From an uncultured Microscilla sp. (lineage in GTDB: Bacteria; Bacteroidota; Bacteroidia; Cytophagales; Microscillaceae): a stretch of DNA of 48,822 nt. Below, in pieces: positions 17,980 to 26,376 of the stretch. The DNA lies in NCBI RefSeq assembly GCF_947493425.1, contig NZ_CANLRP010000048.1, positions 1-48,822 of the forward strand. Reading direction: 5' to 3'. Numbering within the stretch: position 1 is the stretch's first letter; each line of letters begins with the position of its first letter. Below the pieces are notes generated by a model. That model was not told where the DNA came from, did no database searches, and saw only the letters and a program-made list of their open reading frames with translations. The position numbers and the translations under genes are program-made.

Positions 17980-19200
17980 TTAAGTCAAGCCTTGAATATT
18001 TACCTGAGGGATTGTGGCAAACGCTTGTCGGATATGCTCTTTTTCCTTTTCAGGGAAATCATTGTTTGCCAGTTTCAATACTTTGAGCTTGTTGAGTTGT
18101 GCCAATCCTTCTGGTAACTTTTGCAAACAGTTTTGTTCAAGGGCAAGGTATTCAAGACTCTCTAATTCGCCCATTTCTATCGGTAAATGGGTTAGGCCGT
18201 TGTTGTTGAGCGATAACTTTTTGAGGTGTTGTAATTGTGTAATCTCAGTAGGAAGTGCTTTTATATAATTGCCCTGTAGCTCTAATACCTCTAGCTGAGT
18301 AAGTTGGCTGATGCCTTCAGGCAGACTATTTACGTGATTATGGGCAAGGTTTAATTGTTTGAGTTGATATAGCTCCAACAGCTCCTCCGGAAAAATATCT
18401 AACTGATTGGCAGATAAATCGAGCATGCGCAAGTTGCGTAGTTGGGCTATTTCGGGTGGTACATTTTCCAGGTTAGTTTTAGACAAATATAATTGCTCTA
18501 ATTTTTGCAATTGAGCAATTTCGGGAGGGAGTACGTTGATCCAGTTTTCACTAAATTTAAGTTTTTTAAGTTGAGCAATTAGGGTAAGTTCTATGGGGAA
18601 TTGCTCAAACTCGTTCCACCGTAAGTTCAAGTAAGTTAAACAAGGTAATTCGCTGATTTCTTTAGGTAGTTTATCGAGCTTGTTTTCGTTTAAATATAAC
18701 TGTTCTAACTTTAACAACCCTAATACTTCTAAGGGAAACTCCTCGAACTCGTTCCACCCCAAATGCAACGTTTTTAGCCTGTGTAGATGTACTATGTCAA
18801 ACGACAGGCTGCTCAGGTAGTTTTCGCTCAAGTTGAGGGTATTTAAGTGTCTTAGTTCAATCAATACTGGCGGAAACTCATCTATTTCGTTAAAGGCCAG
18901 GTTGATGCTTGTCAGGTTTTTGAGGCGACTTATTTCGGATGGTAATTCGGTAAGCTCAGTATTGTTTAGGTCTAAATGCTGTAGGCGGGCAAAAGGGGCT
19001 ATCAAGTGATTGCGTAAGCAATGTAAAATAATGTTGCCTGAGCTATTCAGCAGAATATTTTGAAGCGAAGCTGGAATACCTTGTCCTTTCATTAGCTCGC
19101 AGGCTAAGCCAATGTTTATTTCATTGTTGGTATGTAAAAGTTGCTGTATTTTGGCAATATATTCTGCCAGATTCAATGTAGGGGGTAATTTATTAATCAT
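17980..19200 (-). CDS. Leucine-rich-repeat protein, probably cytoplasmic
   Basis: The 406-residue protein has a short unrecognised N-terminal helix region (residues 1-65) followed by about 14 tandem LRRs of 23 residues. They follow the pattern LxxLxLxxNxLxxLPxEIxxL, which is the bacterial/plant small-LRR subclass. The repeat array forms a curved solenoid used for protein binding. No signal peptide or membrane anchor is seen, unlike the two LRR proteins at 26.3-29.5 kb. The last repeat ends at the C-terminus with a cap-like segment (DFPEKEKEHIRQAF). It is a single gene read toward the suf terminator. Partner and function are unknown. Confidence 0.88.
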   Translation of the reverse strand: MINKLPPTLNLAEYIAKIQQLLHTNNEINIGLACELMKGQGIPASLQNILLNSSGNIILHCLRNHLIAPFARLQHLDLNNTELTELPSEISRLKNLTSINLAFNEIDEFPPVLIELRHLNTLNLSENYLSSLSFDIVHLHRLKTLHLGWNEFEEFPLEVLGLLKLEQLYLNENKLDKLPKEISELPCLTYLNLRWNEFEQFPIELTLIAQLKKLKFSENWINVLPPEIAQLQKLEQLYLSKTNLENVPPEIAQLRNLRMLDLSANQLDIFPEELLELYQLKQLNLAHNHVNSLPEGISQLTQLEVLELQGNYIKALPTEITQLQHLKKLSLNNNGLTHLPIEMGELESLEYLALEQNCLQKLPEGLAQLNKLKVLKLANNDFPEKEKEHIRQAFATIPQVNIQGLT

Positions 19201-19369
19201 ACCCTGGAGATTGTTGAAAATAACATATTTTATAAATTAGTTTAGTTATAGTTTTAACGTACAATTTAACCCTTTTGGTAGAAAAAACCTAACGAGTATC
19301 TTTTCCCTTTTTGTTCAAAAAAATTACCTGCTCTCAACAAATGTACATGCAAAGCCCCTCCCTCTCTCC

Positions 19370-19377
19370 TACCTTTG
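19370..19377 (+). promoter_or_regulatory. Candidate -7 element next to the YdcZ-type gene start
   Basis: TACCTTTG matches TAnnTTTG, but lies only 4 bases before the ATG at 19382. If used, transcription would begin at or within the start codon, giving a leaderless mRNA. No TTTG -33 element is seen at the right distance, so the call is weak. Confidence 0.3.
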
Positions 19378-19381
19378 CACT

Positions 19382-19831
19382 ATGAATCAATTTATATTAT
19401 CAACACTGGCATTTACTGGTGGGGTTTTTCTTGCCGTTCAAGGCGGACTTAATGCCCAACTAAGCGTATTGCTCAAACATCCTTTGTTGGGAGCATTGGT
19501 GGCATTTTTTGGGAGCGCTGTATTTGCCTTGCTATTTGTAACGCTGGGCGTGCGTACTATACCCACCTGGCACCAAATCAGAGAGGTGCCCTATTATTTA
19601 TGGTTTGCGGGTGGGCTGTTTAGTTTGCTGGGCATTAGCTTATACTACTATACTATTCCACGTTTGGGTGTGTCTACTATGATCTCGCTGGGCTTAAGCG
19701 GACAACTGGCATTTGCCGTAATTGCGGGGCATTTTGGCTGGTTTGGCTTGCCCCAAGAACCCATCAACCTACAACGTTTGCTGGGTGTATTGGCAATGGT
19801 AACGGGTATTGTATTGATTAACTGGAAATAG
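19382..19831 (+). CDS. DMT-superfamily membrane protein of the YdcZ (DUF606) family
   Basis: This 149-residue protein has five hydrophobic segments spread evenly over its length and a Gly-rich pattern (FTGGVFLAVQGGLNAQLSVL) typical of YdcZ/DUF606 half-transporters in the drug/metabolite transporter superfamily. Members are half the size of EamA transporters, so a dimer would be expected. The end reads GVLAMVTGIVLINW, the usual final helix. The substrate is unknown. It is co-directional with the acetyltransferase gene 32 bases downstream, which might modify the same compound; that link is inference. Confidence 0.85.
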   Translation: MNQFILSTLAFTGGVFLAVQGGLNAQLSVLLKHPLLGALVAFFGSAVFALLFVTLGVRTIPTWHQIREVPYYLWFAGGLFSLLGISLYYYTIPRLGVSTMISLGLSGQLAFAVIAGHFGWFGLPQEPINLQRLLGVLAMVTGIVLINWK

Positions 19832-19863
19832 TTCTTATAAAATTCACTAAAAAACACAAAAAC

Positions 19864-20607
19864 ATGAACACCACAACATTGAATCTTACTAAAGCAAATT
19901 TTAACAACTTAACTGCTTATTGGGCAGAAACCAGCAAACTGTATGATATGTATTTTGCGGGAGAGTCTTTTAGCTATTGTGTAAACCCTGACGCCTTGTG
20001 GCCTAATCGAGTGTGGATGCACCAACCTTTGAGCCCCAAACTTTTGCAAGAGGTAAAAGAAAAGATACAAGGTTTGCCTCAACCAATGGTAGTGCCGTAT
20101 GTACACCAACCCAACGACAACGCTGACGAGATTTTTGCGGCTCAAGGGTTTAAGGTAGCTTTTGAGCAAATAGGCATGTCGCTCAAACTGGGCAATACTT
20201 ACCCACACCAGCAAAATCGTGTAACGCTGAAGAAAGTCCTGCAAGTCAATGAAGCAACTCTTTGGTCTAAGCTGTTTGAACAAGCCTTTGGCTACCATAT
20301 TTCACCCAAGTTTGTAGTTAATCACCCCAAAGATGCTCAATTCTTTATCGTATATAACCCAATCAACGAACCCGCAGGCACGGCTATGCTTTATCGCACT
20401 CAAAACATAGCGGGCATACACATGATAGGCATTACGCCTAATATGCGTCGCCAAGGGTACGCCGAAGCCATTATGCACGAGGTACTGCACCTTGCCACTA
20501 CCCAACAGCTTGAGTATGCTACCTTGCAAGCCTCGGCAATAGGCAAAGGCCTTTACTTTAAGTTGGGTTTCGAAGAAGACTTTGTGATGAAGAGTTATGT
20601 TTTGTAA
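19864..20607 (+). CDS. GNAT-family N-acetyltransferase
   Basis: The 247-residue protein has a divergent N-terminal half (residues 1-130) and a C-terminal GNAT domain. The acetyl-CoA pyrophosphate loop reads GITPNMRRQGYAEAIMHEVL at about residues 190-209, and the closing helix-strand pair is ASAIGKGLYFKLGFEEDFVM. The two-part layout resembles tandem GNATs in which the first half has lost the cofactor site. Substrate is unknown. The start ATG is 32 bases after the YdcZ-type gene and both are probably one transcript. The 3' end faces the LRR gene with 87 bases between. Confidence 0.85.
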   Translation: MNTTTLNLTKANFNNLTAYWAETSKLYDMYFAGESFSYCVNPDALWPNRVWMHQPLSPKLLQEVKEKIQGLPQPMVVPYVHQPNDNADEIFAAQGFKVAFEQIGMSLKLGNTYPHQQNRVTLKKVLQVNEATLWSKLFEQAFGYHISPKFVVNHPKDAQFFIVYNPINEPAGTAMLYRTQNIAGIHMIGITPNMRRQGYAEAIMHEVLHLATTQQLEYATLQASAIGKGLYFKLGFEEDFVMKSYVL

Positions 20608-20694
20608 TTGCAGGGGTTTGTTTATCAGGTTAACTTTTAAATGCTGAATTTGTCGGAAATCACTCTATACCCTTGCCAACAGAAAGCAACAAGC

Positions 20695-21633
20695 TTAAGT
20701 CCATTCACCTATAATTTGCCATTTTTGTCGTAACTCCATAGGCATATAGTTTAGGTCTAGCGCACTCGCTTTCTTGTTTGCCAAATCTACTACTTTGAGG
20801 GTTTTGCCAAGCACCTGAGGGTCAATATTCAGCCTTTGAACCTGTTGAGTATCTACATACAAATACTCAAACTTATTATCTCCTTTGTTTTCAATGTAGC
20901 TGGTCAGTCCTGAGTCAATCGCCTTGAGGGGGTTATGGTAAATACTGACTTCGGTTAAACTGGTAGGGAGTTGCTCAATACATGACAAATAATTATCGCC
21001 TACATTGAGCTTTTTGAGGTTTTGAAGGTGGGCAAGCCCTGGCAATGTATGCAATTGGTTAGAAAAGACCTCTAAATGAGTGAGCGCTTGTAAACATTCT
21101 AGGGTGTGGGGTAATCGGACAAGGCAGTTGAAACCCAGCTGCAAATAGGTAAGCTGGGTAAGATTGCCTATAGTGTCAGGGAGTTGCTCCAGGCGGTTGT
21201 CAAACAAGTTTAAGCTTGTTAAATTTATAAGTTTGCCTATAGTGTCAGGCAAGTCAATTAATTGATTTTTGGCAAGTAATAACTGGTTCAACTGGGTAAG
21301 TTCTCCCAATGCTGTGGGCACCTCTACCAGCAGGTTATTATTGATGTACAAGCGTTTCAAGTTGGTTAAACCTCTGATTGACTCAGGAATACGACTAATT
21401 TGGTTATTATTCAACTGAAGTACTTCGAGATGAGGCAAAGCGCACAGCTTGTCTATGTTGGTAATTTGATTATTATTGAGATAAAGTACTTGCAAGTTTT
21501 TTAATGTCGCAATCCAGGCAGGTATTCGTTCAATCTGGTTATCGCTTAGGTTAAGGTTGGTAATGTTGGGTGTTTGCCGTATTTCTTCAGGAAACTCCCT
21601 TAAACCCTGGTGACGGTAGCTCAATAAATTCAT
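20695..21633 (-). CDS. Leucine-rich-repeat protein, probably cytoplasmic
   Basis: From the ATG at 21633 this gene encodes 312 residues, with about 11 LRRs of 22-23 residues from residue 15 to about 270. Typical units are NLKRLYINNNLLVEVPTALG and LTSLNLFDNRLEQLPDTIG. The last 45 residues form a different C-terminal tail. No signal peptide is present. The open frame extends to 21693, but using that start would overlap the divergent gene at 21688, and the added residues do not resemble an export signal. It diverges from that gene with 54 bases between. It is likely a protein-binding solenoid of unknown partner. Confidence 0.85.
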   Translation of the reverse strand: MNLLSYRHQGLREFPEEIRQTPNITNLNLSDNQIERIPAWIATLKNLQVLYLNNNQITNIDKLCALPHLEVLQLNNNQISRIPESIRGLTNLKRLYINNNLLVEVPTALGELTQLNQLLLAKNQLIDLPDTIGKLINLTSLNLFDNRLEQLPDTIGNLTQLTYLQLGFNCLVRLPHTLECLQALTHLEVFSNQLHTLPGLAHLQNLKKLNVGDNYLSCIEQLPTSLTEVSIYHNPLKAIDSGLTSYIENKGDNKFEYLYVDTQQVQRLNIDPQVLGKTLKVVDLANKKASALDLNYMPMELRQKWQIIGEWT

Positions 21634-21687
21634 GAATACTTTTTTACCCAAAAATCCTGTATATTTATCAACAAAACAAACATTGCC

Positions 21688-21900
21688 ATGCAAGAATTTG
21701 ACACCATAGAAGAAGCCTTTAGATGGTTTCTTGAAAACGTATTTCCTGAGTTACCTACCACATCTAAAGTAAAACTGCGAGATGTAAAGTTTTCTTATTA
21801 TAGTGAAGATAGAAAGGTATCAGAGAAAAGAATGAAGCGGGTTTTAAGCGAATATGGCGAGTTTAAAACTGTATACCAATTCACAAAGAAGGAAGAATAA
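21688..21900 (+). CDS. Small hypothetical protein, 70 residues
   Basis: The 70-residue soluble product is rich in charged residues (MQEFDTIEEAFRWFLENVFP at the start, KRMKRVLSEYGEFKTVYQF near the end). It looks like a real small gene: an ATG start, a balanced composition and a divergent position relative to the LRR gene. I do not recognise the family. The mix of an N-terminal amphipathic helix and a basic middle might suit a small nucleic-acid or protein-binding factor, but that is guesswork. Confidence 0.6.
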   Translation: MQEFDTIEEAFRWFLENVFPELPTTSKVKLRDVKFSYYSEDRKVSEKRMKRVLSEYGEFKTVYQFTKKEE

Positions 21901-22033
21901 ACATTGTCTATTATTTTCATAAACAACATAAACTAACTATATTTACTTTGTATTTCAAGTGAAATATAGCCCAAGAGGTCAAAGATTTGGAGATCTACCT
22001 CAAGGGCTTTTTGTAACAAAAAATTATTACAGT

Positions 22034-22348
22034 ATGCAAAGTAATGAAAATTATTTGGCTCAGAAAAACACCGCCCAAGAGAAAGCCCAAACCTATATGC
22101 TTGCCGCGGAAATATGGTGTTTACAACAAAACATTCGTGAAACCCTGGAAATGATCAAGTTCGATGCAGACGATTTGCTAGAGATGTATCCTTACCAACT
22201 GGGCATTAAGTGTACTATTACGGTAAGTCAATTGTATCCAAGCTTACGTCTATTACGCAACAAAATAGACAATTTGATACCTGATGTACAAGCATGTACA
22301 TACCTGACTAAAAACGCGGAACAAAATCGAAGCATTGAAGTTGAATAA
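22034..22348 (+). CDS. Small hypothetical protein, 104 residues
   Basis: From ATG 22034 the product has 104 residues and is largely helical, starting MQSNENYLAQKNTAQEKAQ and containing ETLEMIKFDADDLLEMYPY. There is no signal peptide or membrane segment. The frame opens upstream to a GTG at 21959, which I consider less likely because the extra 25 residues are Gly/Arg-rich and out of character. A clear terminator follows the stop at once. The family is not recognised. Confidence 0.6.
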   Translation: MQSNENYLAQKNTAQEKAQTYMLAAEIWCLQQNIRETLEMIKFDADDLLEMYPYQLGIKCTITVSQLYPSLRLLRNKIDNLIPDVQACTYLTKNAEQNRSIEVE

Positions 22349-22354
22349 ACAAAG

Positions 22355-22391
22355 AAAGCCCTTGTACTAATTGTGATAGTACAAGGGCTTT
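22355..22391. terminator. Bidirectional intrinsic terminator
   Basis: A perfect 14-bp stem (AAAGCCCTTGTACT at 22355-22368 and its complement at 22378-22391) with a 9-base loop lies between two converging genes. The A-rich and T-rich ends let it act on both the 22034 gene and the TonB-dependent receptor gene. Confidence 0.88.
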
Positions 22392-22410
22392 TGCTCAGCA
22401 CAGAAGTCTA

Positions 22411-24696
22411 CTAAAAAAAGAGCTTCACCCCTACTTTGGCAAAAAATGGGGTGCCTGGGGTAAAATGAATTTCAGATACAGGGTTGGTTTCGTTGCGTAA
22501 ACGTGACTCTGTATCAAACTGGGCTTCGTTCCAGGCTTGGTCTAACAGGTTTTGCGCCGAAAAACTCACCTCAAACCGTTTGCGGGTATAATTTAGGCTG
22601 GCGTCTAATAAGAAAAACCCTTGGGCAATCACACTGTTGTCTTCGTTGGCAGTCCGGTCGTCCATCCAACGATAACGCAAACTACCGCTCCAACCCGCTT
22701 TGGTTTTAAAAGTCAAACCTCCTATACTGGTAAAAGAAGGCGCGAGCGGAATCAGGTTTTCGCCTTCGGGCGCTTGGGTGCTACGTGCATGCGCCCAGCT
22801 TACGTTGGCATCGGCATATAGCCAGGGGGTAATTTGGTAACGTAAAGCAAAGTCTACCCCCAGACGACGTGTTTCGCCGCTGGGCTCTACTATGCCCTCA
22901 TCACCTACATATACAAACTCTTGCTCAAGGTCGAGCCACCAACCCGCTACCGAAAGGTACATCTGGGCAAAGGGTTTCAGGTTTACCCCAACATCGGCAC
23001 CCAAGGCTCTGGGCAAGGTCTGAGTAGCCTGTTGTGCCACTACCACCCTCGCATCGTTTGAGTGAAAACCATAACCCGACTTGGCAAACAACTCTACCAA
23101 TGGGTTCAATGTATAGCTCAAGCTTAGTTTAGGGCTTACAATGGTTTGCGCTTGGTTTTGTCGTTGATAGTTATTGCTGAGCGCGTCTACATACTCAAAG
23201 TCAAAGTGGTCTACCCGTACCCCAAGATTTGCCCTAAGGCGGGGAGTCAACTGCAGGGTTTCGTTTACAAACGCAAAAACATTGGTTTCATACACATTGC
23301 CCAACGAGATTGGATTAAGGGTCGTACGTCGCCCCAAGGTACGCGAAAGTTCATTATCTAACACATTGTCGCGGCGAATGCCACCCCCCAAGTGGCTAAA
23401 TAAAGTAGTGCCACCAAAATTACTCTCTAGGTGGTAGTTGGTTTGGTAACCAAAGATGTTACGGTTTTCTTTCTGGCGAATCTGATCGCCATTCACCGGA
23501 TCGTTCAAAAAGAAGGTAAAGTTAGAATACAGCTCAAAGTTGTAATTGATCAAATATACTTGATTGTCCCAAACAGCCCCATTGTTCATCATTTGCCTAA
23601 GCTTTACTGACACTTGGGTACGGCTGGTTTCGCCCCCTTCGGTATCATCTATTGCGCCCCAGCGCGAAATCAACCCTTGATCAATGGCTCGTTGAGGAAT
23701 TTGTCCGGAGGCATCCCACTGACTACTAAAAGTAGACGCTTGTACAGTCAGTACTTTGTTGTCGCTCAAATAATGGTGATACTTTGCCAGTAAATTCAAA
23801 CGACCAAAGTTTTGTGGGCTATCAAAATAACCTCTCATACCCATATATTCGGCGGCAAGGTAAGCACTTTGACGGTTTTCTCTTTTCTGTTTTTTACTCA
23901 ACAAATCAAACATACCTACTACCCTATAAGTATCAAATTGCCCTGCTTCCAGCAAAATGCTGCTCTGCTCTAGCGCGTCTTTGGTCTGAAAAGCCACAAA
24001 GCCTGCCGTGGCAAAGTTACCTTTATCGGCGTTGTACATTCCTTTCTGAAAGTCTACCTTTTCTACCGTTTCCGGAATAACAAAGTGCAAGTCTGAGTAA
24101 CCCTGCCCATGTGCGTGCGACACCATATTTACTGGCAGGCCGTCTACCGACAAGTGAATGTCGGTGCCGTGGTCAATGTCAAAGCCACGCAAAAATATTT
24201 GTTCTGCTTTGCCGCCTCCAGCGTGTTGGGCGATAAAAAGCCCAGGCACAATGCGCAATATGTCTTGTGAGGACTGGGTGGGGCGTAACAAAATATCGAC
24301 ATTGCTCAGTGGGTTGAGCGTTTCGCTTCCTATGATCTTTGGAGTCGATACCATTATTTCTGACAACATAAGATTGCTGGAAACCAACAAAGTAGTCAGT
24401 TTTACACTTTCATTGTCTCTTATTGTTAAACTTATTTGCTGGGTTTGGTACCCAATATAAGAAAACCTCAATGTGTATTGTCCTGCCTTTAAGTGGTCGA
24501 ATTGGTATTTGCCAAAAGCATCGGTGGCAACTCCTTGGTTGGTTTCCACTAATAACACACTGGCTCCTGCCAATGGTAAATGATCGTTAACGCTTTGCAC
24601 CACTCCTTGTATAGAGCCTTGATGAGCTGCAAATGAGCTGCTTATACCTGTTACCAATAATAGTACACAGGTAAAAATATTTTTTAAAAAAGACAT
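22411..24696 (-). CDS. TonB-dependent outer-membrane receptor
   Basis: The 761-residue protein imports a substrate across the outer membrane using energy from TonB-ExbBD. A signal peptide covers residues 1-23. A carboxypeptidase-like regulatory domain follows at 25-110, typical of Bacteroidota receptors (GSIQGVVQSVNDHLPLAGAS). The plug domain at about 130-250 contains LRGFDIDHGTDIHLSVDGLP followed by VNMVSHAHGQGYSDLHFVIP. A 22-strand-type beta-barrel fills the rest and ends in the outer-membrane signature GVKLFF. The plug histidines, with the histidine-rich protein encoded just upstream, point to a metal ion or metal complex as substrate. No SusD partner is nearby, so glycan import is less likely. 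Confidence 0.92.
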   Translation of the reverse strand: MSFLKNIFTCVLLLVTGISSSFAAHQGSIQGVVQSVNDHLPLAGASVLLVETNQGVATDAFGKYQFDHLKAGQYTLRFSYIGYQTQQISLTIRDNESVKLTTLLVSSNLMLSEIMVSTPKIIGSETLNPLSNVDILLRPTQSSQDILRIVPGLFIAQHAGGGKAEQIFLRGFDIDHGTDIHLSVDGLPVNMVSHAHGQGYSDLHFVIPETVEKVDFQKGMYNADKGNFATAGFVAFQTKDALEQSSILLEAGQFDTYRVVGMFDLLSKKQKRENRQSAYLAAEYMGMRGYFDSPQNFGRLNLLAKYHHYLSDNKVLTVQASTFSSQWDASGQIPQRAIDQGLISRWGAIDDTEGGETSRTQVSVKLRQMMNNGAVWDNQVYLINYNFELYSNFTFFLNDPVNGDQIRQKENRNIFGYQTNYHLESNFGGTTLFSHLGGGIRRDNVLDNELSRTLGRRTTLNPISLGNVYETNVFAFVNETLQLTPRLRANLGVRVDHFDFEYVDALSNNYQRQNQAQTIVSPKLSLSYTLNPLVELFAKSGYGFHSNDARVVVAQQATQTLPRALGADVGVNLKPFAQMYLSVAGWWLDLEQEFVYVGDEGIVEPSGETRRLGVDFALRYQITPWLYADANVSWAHARSTQAPEGENLIPLAPSFTSIGGLTFKTKAGWSGSLRYRWMDDRTANEDNSVIAQGFFLLDASLNYTRKRFEVSFSAQNLLDQAWNEAQFDTESRLRNETNPVSEIHFTPGTPFFAKVGVKLFF

Positions 24697-24772
24697 AATA
24701 ATATCTTTACTACAATTTTTAAGTGAAAAAAATTAAGTGGTAAGACTGGTTAAACAACTGATAAACAAAACA

Positions 24773-25162
24773 TTAGACTTGAGGTGGAGGAGAAGCAGGC
24801 ACAATTGTAACTGAAACATTGCTTGCTTGATAAAAAGACAGAGAAAAGGTGTACAAGGATTGTTTTAAACAAAAAAATAACCCTGGTTTAGTAAAGTATT
24901 TGCCTGTAGGCGCAACTACAGATGGTTGATGAGTATGCAAGTGCGTAGGTGGTGCCACCAATACAAACAACTCTTTGATGTGATCGTGCCCATGGTGATC
25001 TTCTGTGGTATGAGTGTGGGAATGATGATGCGCACCATGAGAGTGATGTGCATCAAGATGGTGTAACCAATAATGCCCTACTTCTAGCACTACTGCTCCC
25101 AGTAACAGAAGTAGATATATATAATAAGGGGCGATATATTTTTTGTAGAATGACACAATCAA
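24773..25162 (-). CDS. Histidine-rich membrane-anchored protein upstream of the TonB receptor
   Basis: The 129-residue protein has a hydrophobic segment at residues 12-28 and then a strikingly His-rich region. Fifteen histidines fall between residues 30 and 61, with three more at 74-78. Such clusters bind Zn, Ni, Co or Cu. The rest (residues 84-129) has another hydrophobic stretch and a proline-rich end. It lies 76 bases upstream of the TonB receptor on the same strand, so both probably form one operon for metal capture and import or for metal sensing. The start is uncertain: no ATG is available, and the frame begins at TTG 25162 or GTG 25156. I do not know a named family. Confidence 0.75.
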   Translation of the reverse strand: MIVSFYKKYIAPYYIYLLLLLGAVVLEVGHYWLHHLDAHHSHGAHHHSHTHTTEDHHGHDHIKELFVLVAPPTHLHTHQPSVVAPTGKYFTKPGLFFCLKQSLYTFSLSFYQASNVSVTIVPASPPPQV

Positions 25163-25173
25163 TGATGCGGCTT

Positions 25174-25181
25174 CAAATATA
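25174..25181 (-). promoter_or_regulatory. Candidate -7 element of the His-rich protein/TonB receptor operon
   Basis: On the minus strand this reads TATATTTG, matching TAnnTTTG, a short distance upstream of the start of the His-rich gene. No clear -33 box is seen. The leader would be very short, about 6 bases, which is unusual and keeps confidence low. Confidence 0.35.
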
Positions 25182-25403
25182 GAGGTTATTCAACAGTTTT
25201 TACCTGCTGTTTTTTATAAATAAACAGTAGCAAGTAATTAGGTAAAAGCTGCAACAGGCAGTAATTCACTTATTATCAAACAATTACACCTAGTAATGGA
25301 GGGTACCTAATTATAATTTAGTGCTTGTATTTTAAATGTATTGCTAAAAAAGTATTAGGTTGAATGTACTTAAATTTAATAGCCAATATTACTTCATTGA
25401 CTG

Positions 25404-25569
25404 CTTAGGAATGGTGTAAAAATAAATTTCTATAGTAACGCTAAAATATTTTGTTGCTAGACGCGGTAAAAAATCGGCTAATAGCATCGCTATTCGGCTA
25501 TTTTTTAACAAAGTATAGCCTCAAAAGATGAGGTTAAGAATGTAAATTTATTTTGGTACCATTCCTTAG
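25404..25569. mobile_element. MITE-like element with 26-bp terminal inverted repeats
   Basis: The left end (25404-25429, starting CTTAGGAATGGTG) and the right end (25544-25569) are imperfect inverted repeats that agree at most positions, including GGAATGGT and AAATAAATTT. The 114-base interior forms a central hairpin at about 25469-25506 with A and T runs on either side. There is no coding capacity. Size, terminal repeats and interior hairpin fit a non-autonomous transposable element. No target duplication could be identified with confidence. Confidence 0.65.
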
Positions 25570-25726
25570 GCTTGTTGTGGGCAAGCTGTAGTAGTAAAAG
25601 GGGGATGATGTTTTTGCTTGAGTAGCCCCCTACACTTTTATCTAAAAACCTTGTATCTTTATCCGAAAAACAAAGAGTATGTTTAAAAATTAGTTTTCTT
25701 GTTTATTGTCAATGGTGAAACAGAGC

Positions 25727-25769
25727 TCCGAATCAAGTTCGGTTTACAACTCCGAACTTGATTCGGAGA
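25727..25769. repeat. Perfect 17-bp stem-loop
   Basis: CTCCGAATCAAGTTCGG at 25727-25743 is perfectly complementary to 25753-25769, with a 9-base loop. Part of the right arm also takes part in a longer inverted repeat with 26096-26118. No T run follows directly, so it does not look like an ordinary terminator. Confidence 0.75.
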
Positions 25770-25820
25770 ATTTAGAAACTCGCTTACGCTCAGTTATAAT
25801 CAGGGTTAAAAAAGTGTCCC

Positions 25821-26008
25821 CGAACTTGTATTCGGGGCTATAGCTATTCTCACGGCTGGCGCACGCGTCCCGCGTGTGTACATCAAGATCAAGTAACTTT
25901 AAAAGTGGCTTATTTTAAACTTAATACATTGTTTATCAGCAACTTAACTCTTCAACTAAAAAGTTAAGTAGATGCTAATGCGAACTTGTATTCGGGGCTA
26001 TGGCTATT
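25821..26008. repeat. 28-bp direct repeat pair
   Basis: The 28 bases at 25821-25848 (beginning CGAACTTGTATTCGGGGC) recur at 25981-26008 with one mismatch, 160 bases apart. The first copy is preceded by CCC and can form its own CCCCGAA/TTCGGGG hairpin. The core sequence is also related to the 25727-25769 hairpin. Confidence 0.65.
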
Positions 26009-26045
26009 AGCTTTGCCGAGCTCGGCACAGCATAGCTACAGCCAT
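25999..26045. repeat. Imperfect long palindrome centred on a perfect 12-mer
   Basis: The perfect palindrome GCCGAGCTCGGC at 26015-26026 sits in the middle of a longer imperfect inverted repeat with outer arms ATGGCT and AGCCAT. In DNA it could form a cruciform; in RNA it would be a stable hairpin. Confidence 0.5.
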
Positions 26046-26254
26046 CGGTTCCCTTAAAAATACGCCTCGCCAGCACAAAAACCGAAGCCCAAAGGGCGAG
26101 TCTCTAAATTCTCCGAATGCAGCCCTTGCCTACATTCATTAAATGTCGGAGTTATAAGCAAAGTAGCTTTGCTGCGCAAGGAAAGCTTGTCCTGTAAGGA
26201 TCGAGTGACTGAAGCTTTCAAGTCTCTTGCAGAAGACTTAAAAGAGCTTTTGAA

Positions 26255-26376
26255 TAGTGGTGTTTTATCACAGATTGCGTCTCACTACCGTTAAAAATAC
26301 CCTACTAAAAATAATGGATATGAAACCTTTGAATGAACGTTTTCTAAGCGCTTTTGATAGATTCAAGCTTTTTGCT
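26255..26376 (+). repeat. 122-bp direct repeat, copy 1
   Basis: These 122 bases recur at 28262-28383 with a single difference (accgtt versus actgtt). The unit spans the 5' leader, the start codon and the first half of the signal peptide of an LRR gene. Identity stops abruptly within the signal peptide, after which the two genes are only similar at protein level. The sharp boundary suggests gene conversion or recent copying. Confidence 0.92.

Larger units (their letters stand above)
25762..26118. repeat. 23-bp inverted repeat pair flanking 311 bases
   Basis: The bases 25762-25784 reappear in inverted orientation at 26096-26118 with one mismatch. Together with the hairpin at 25727-25769 this suggests the ends of a decayed element or a recombination hot spot. 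No gene lies between the arms. Confidence 0.6.
25182..26254. other. Gene-free block rich in palindromes and repeats
   Basis: More than 1 kb without a credible gene separates the metal operon from the LRR cassettes. It holds a MITE-like element (25404-25569), a perfect 17-bp hairpin, a 23-bp inverted repeat pair, a 28-bp direct repeat pair and a 46-base imperfect palindrome, all listed separately. The GC-rich sections between 25720 and 26120 stand out from the AT-rich surroundings. Recombination at these repeats may have helped bring in the downstream accessory genes. Confidence 0.6.

Noticed and set aside
22411..24696. Sus-like glycan uptake locus
   Set aside because: There is no SusD homologue or glycoside hydrolase nearby; the His-rich neighbour points to a metal.
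25163..26254. CRISPR array in the repeat-rich region
   Set aside because: Repeats are few, irregularly spaced and partly inverted; there is no regular repeat-spacer pattern and no cas gene.
26257..26313. N-terminal extension of the LRR protein from a GTG
   Set aside because: The extra 19 residues are conserved in the second copy only because the DNA is a 122-bp repeat; an ATG at 26314 directly before a normal signal peptide is a better start.
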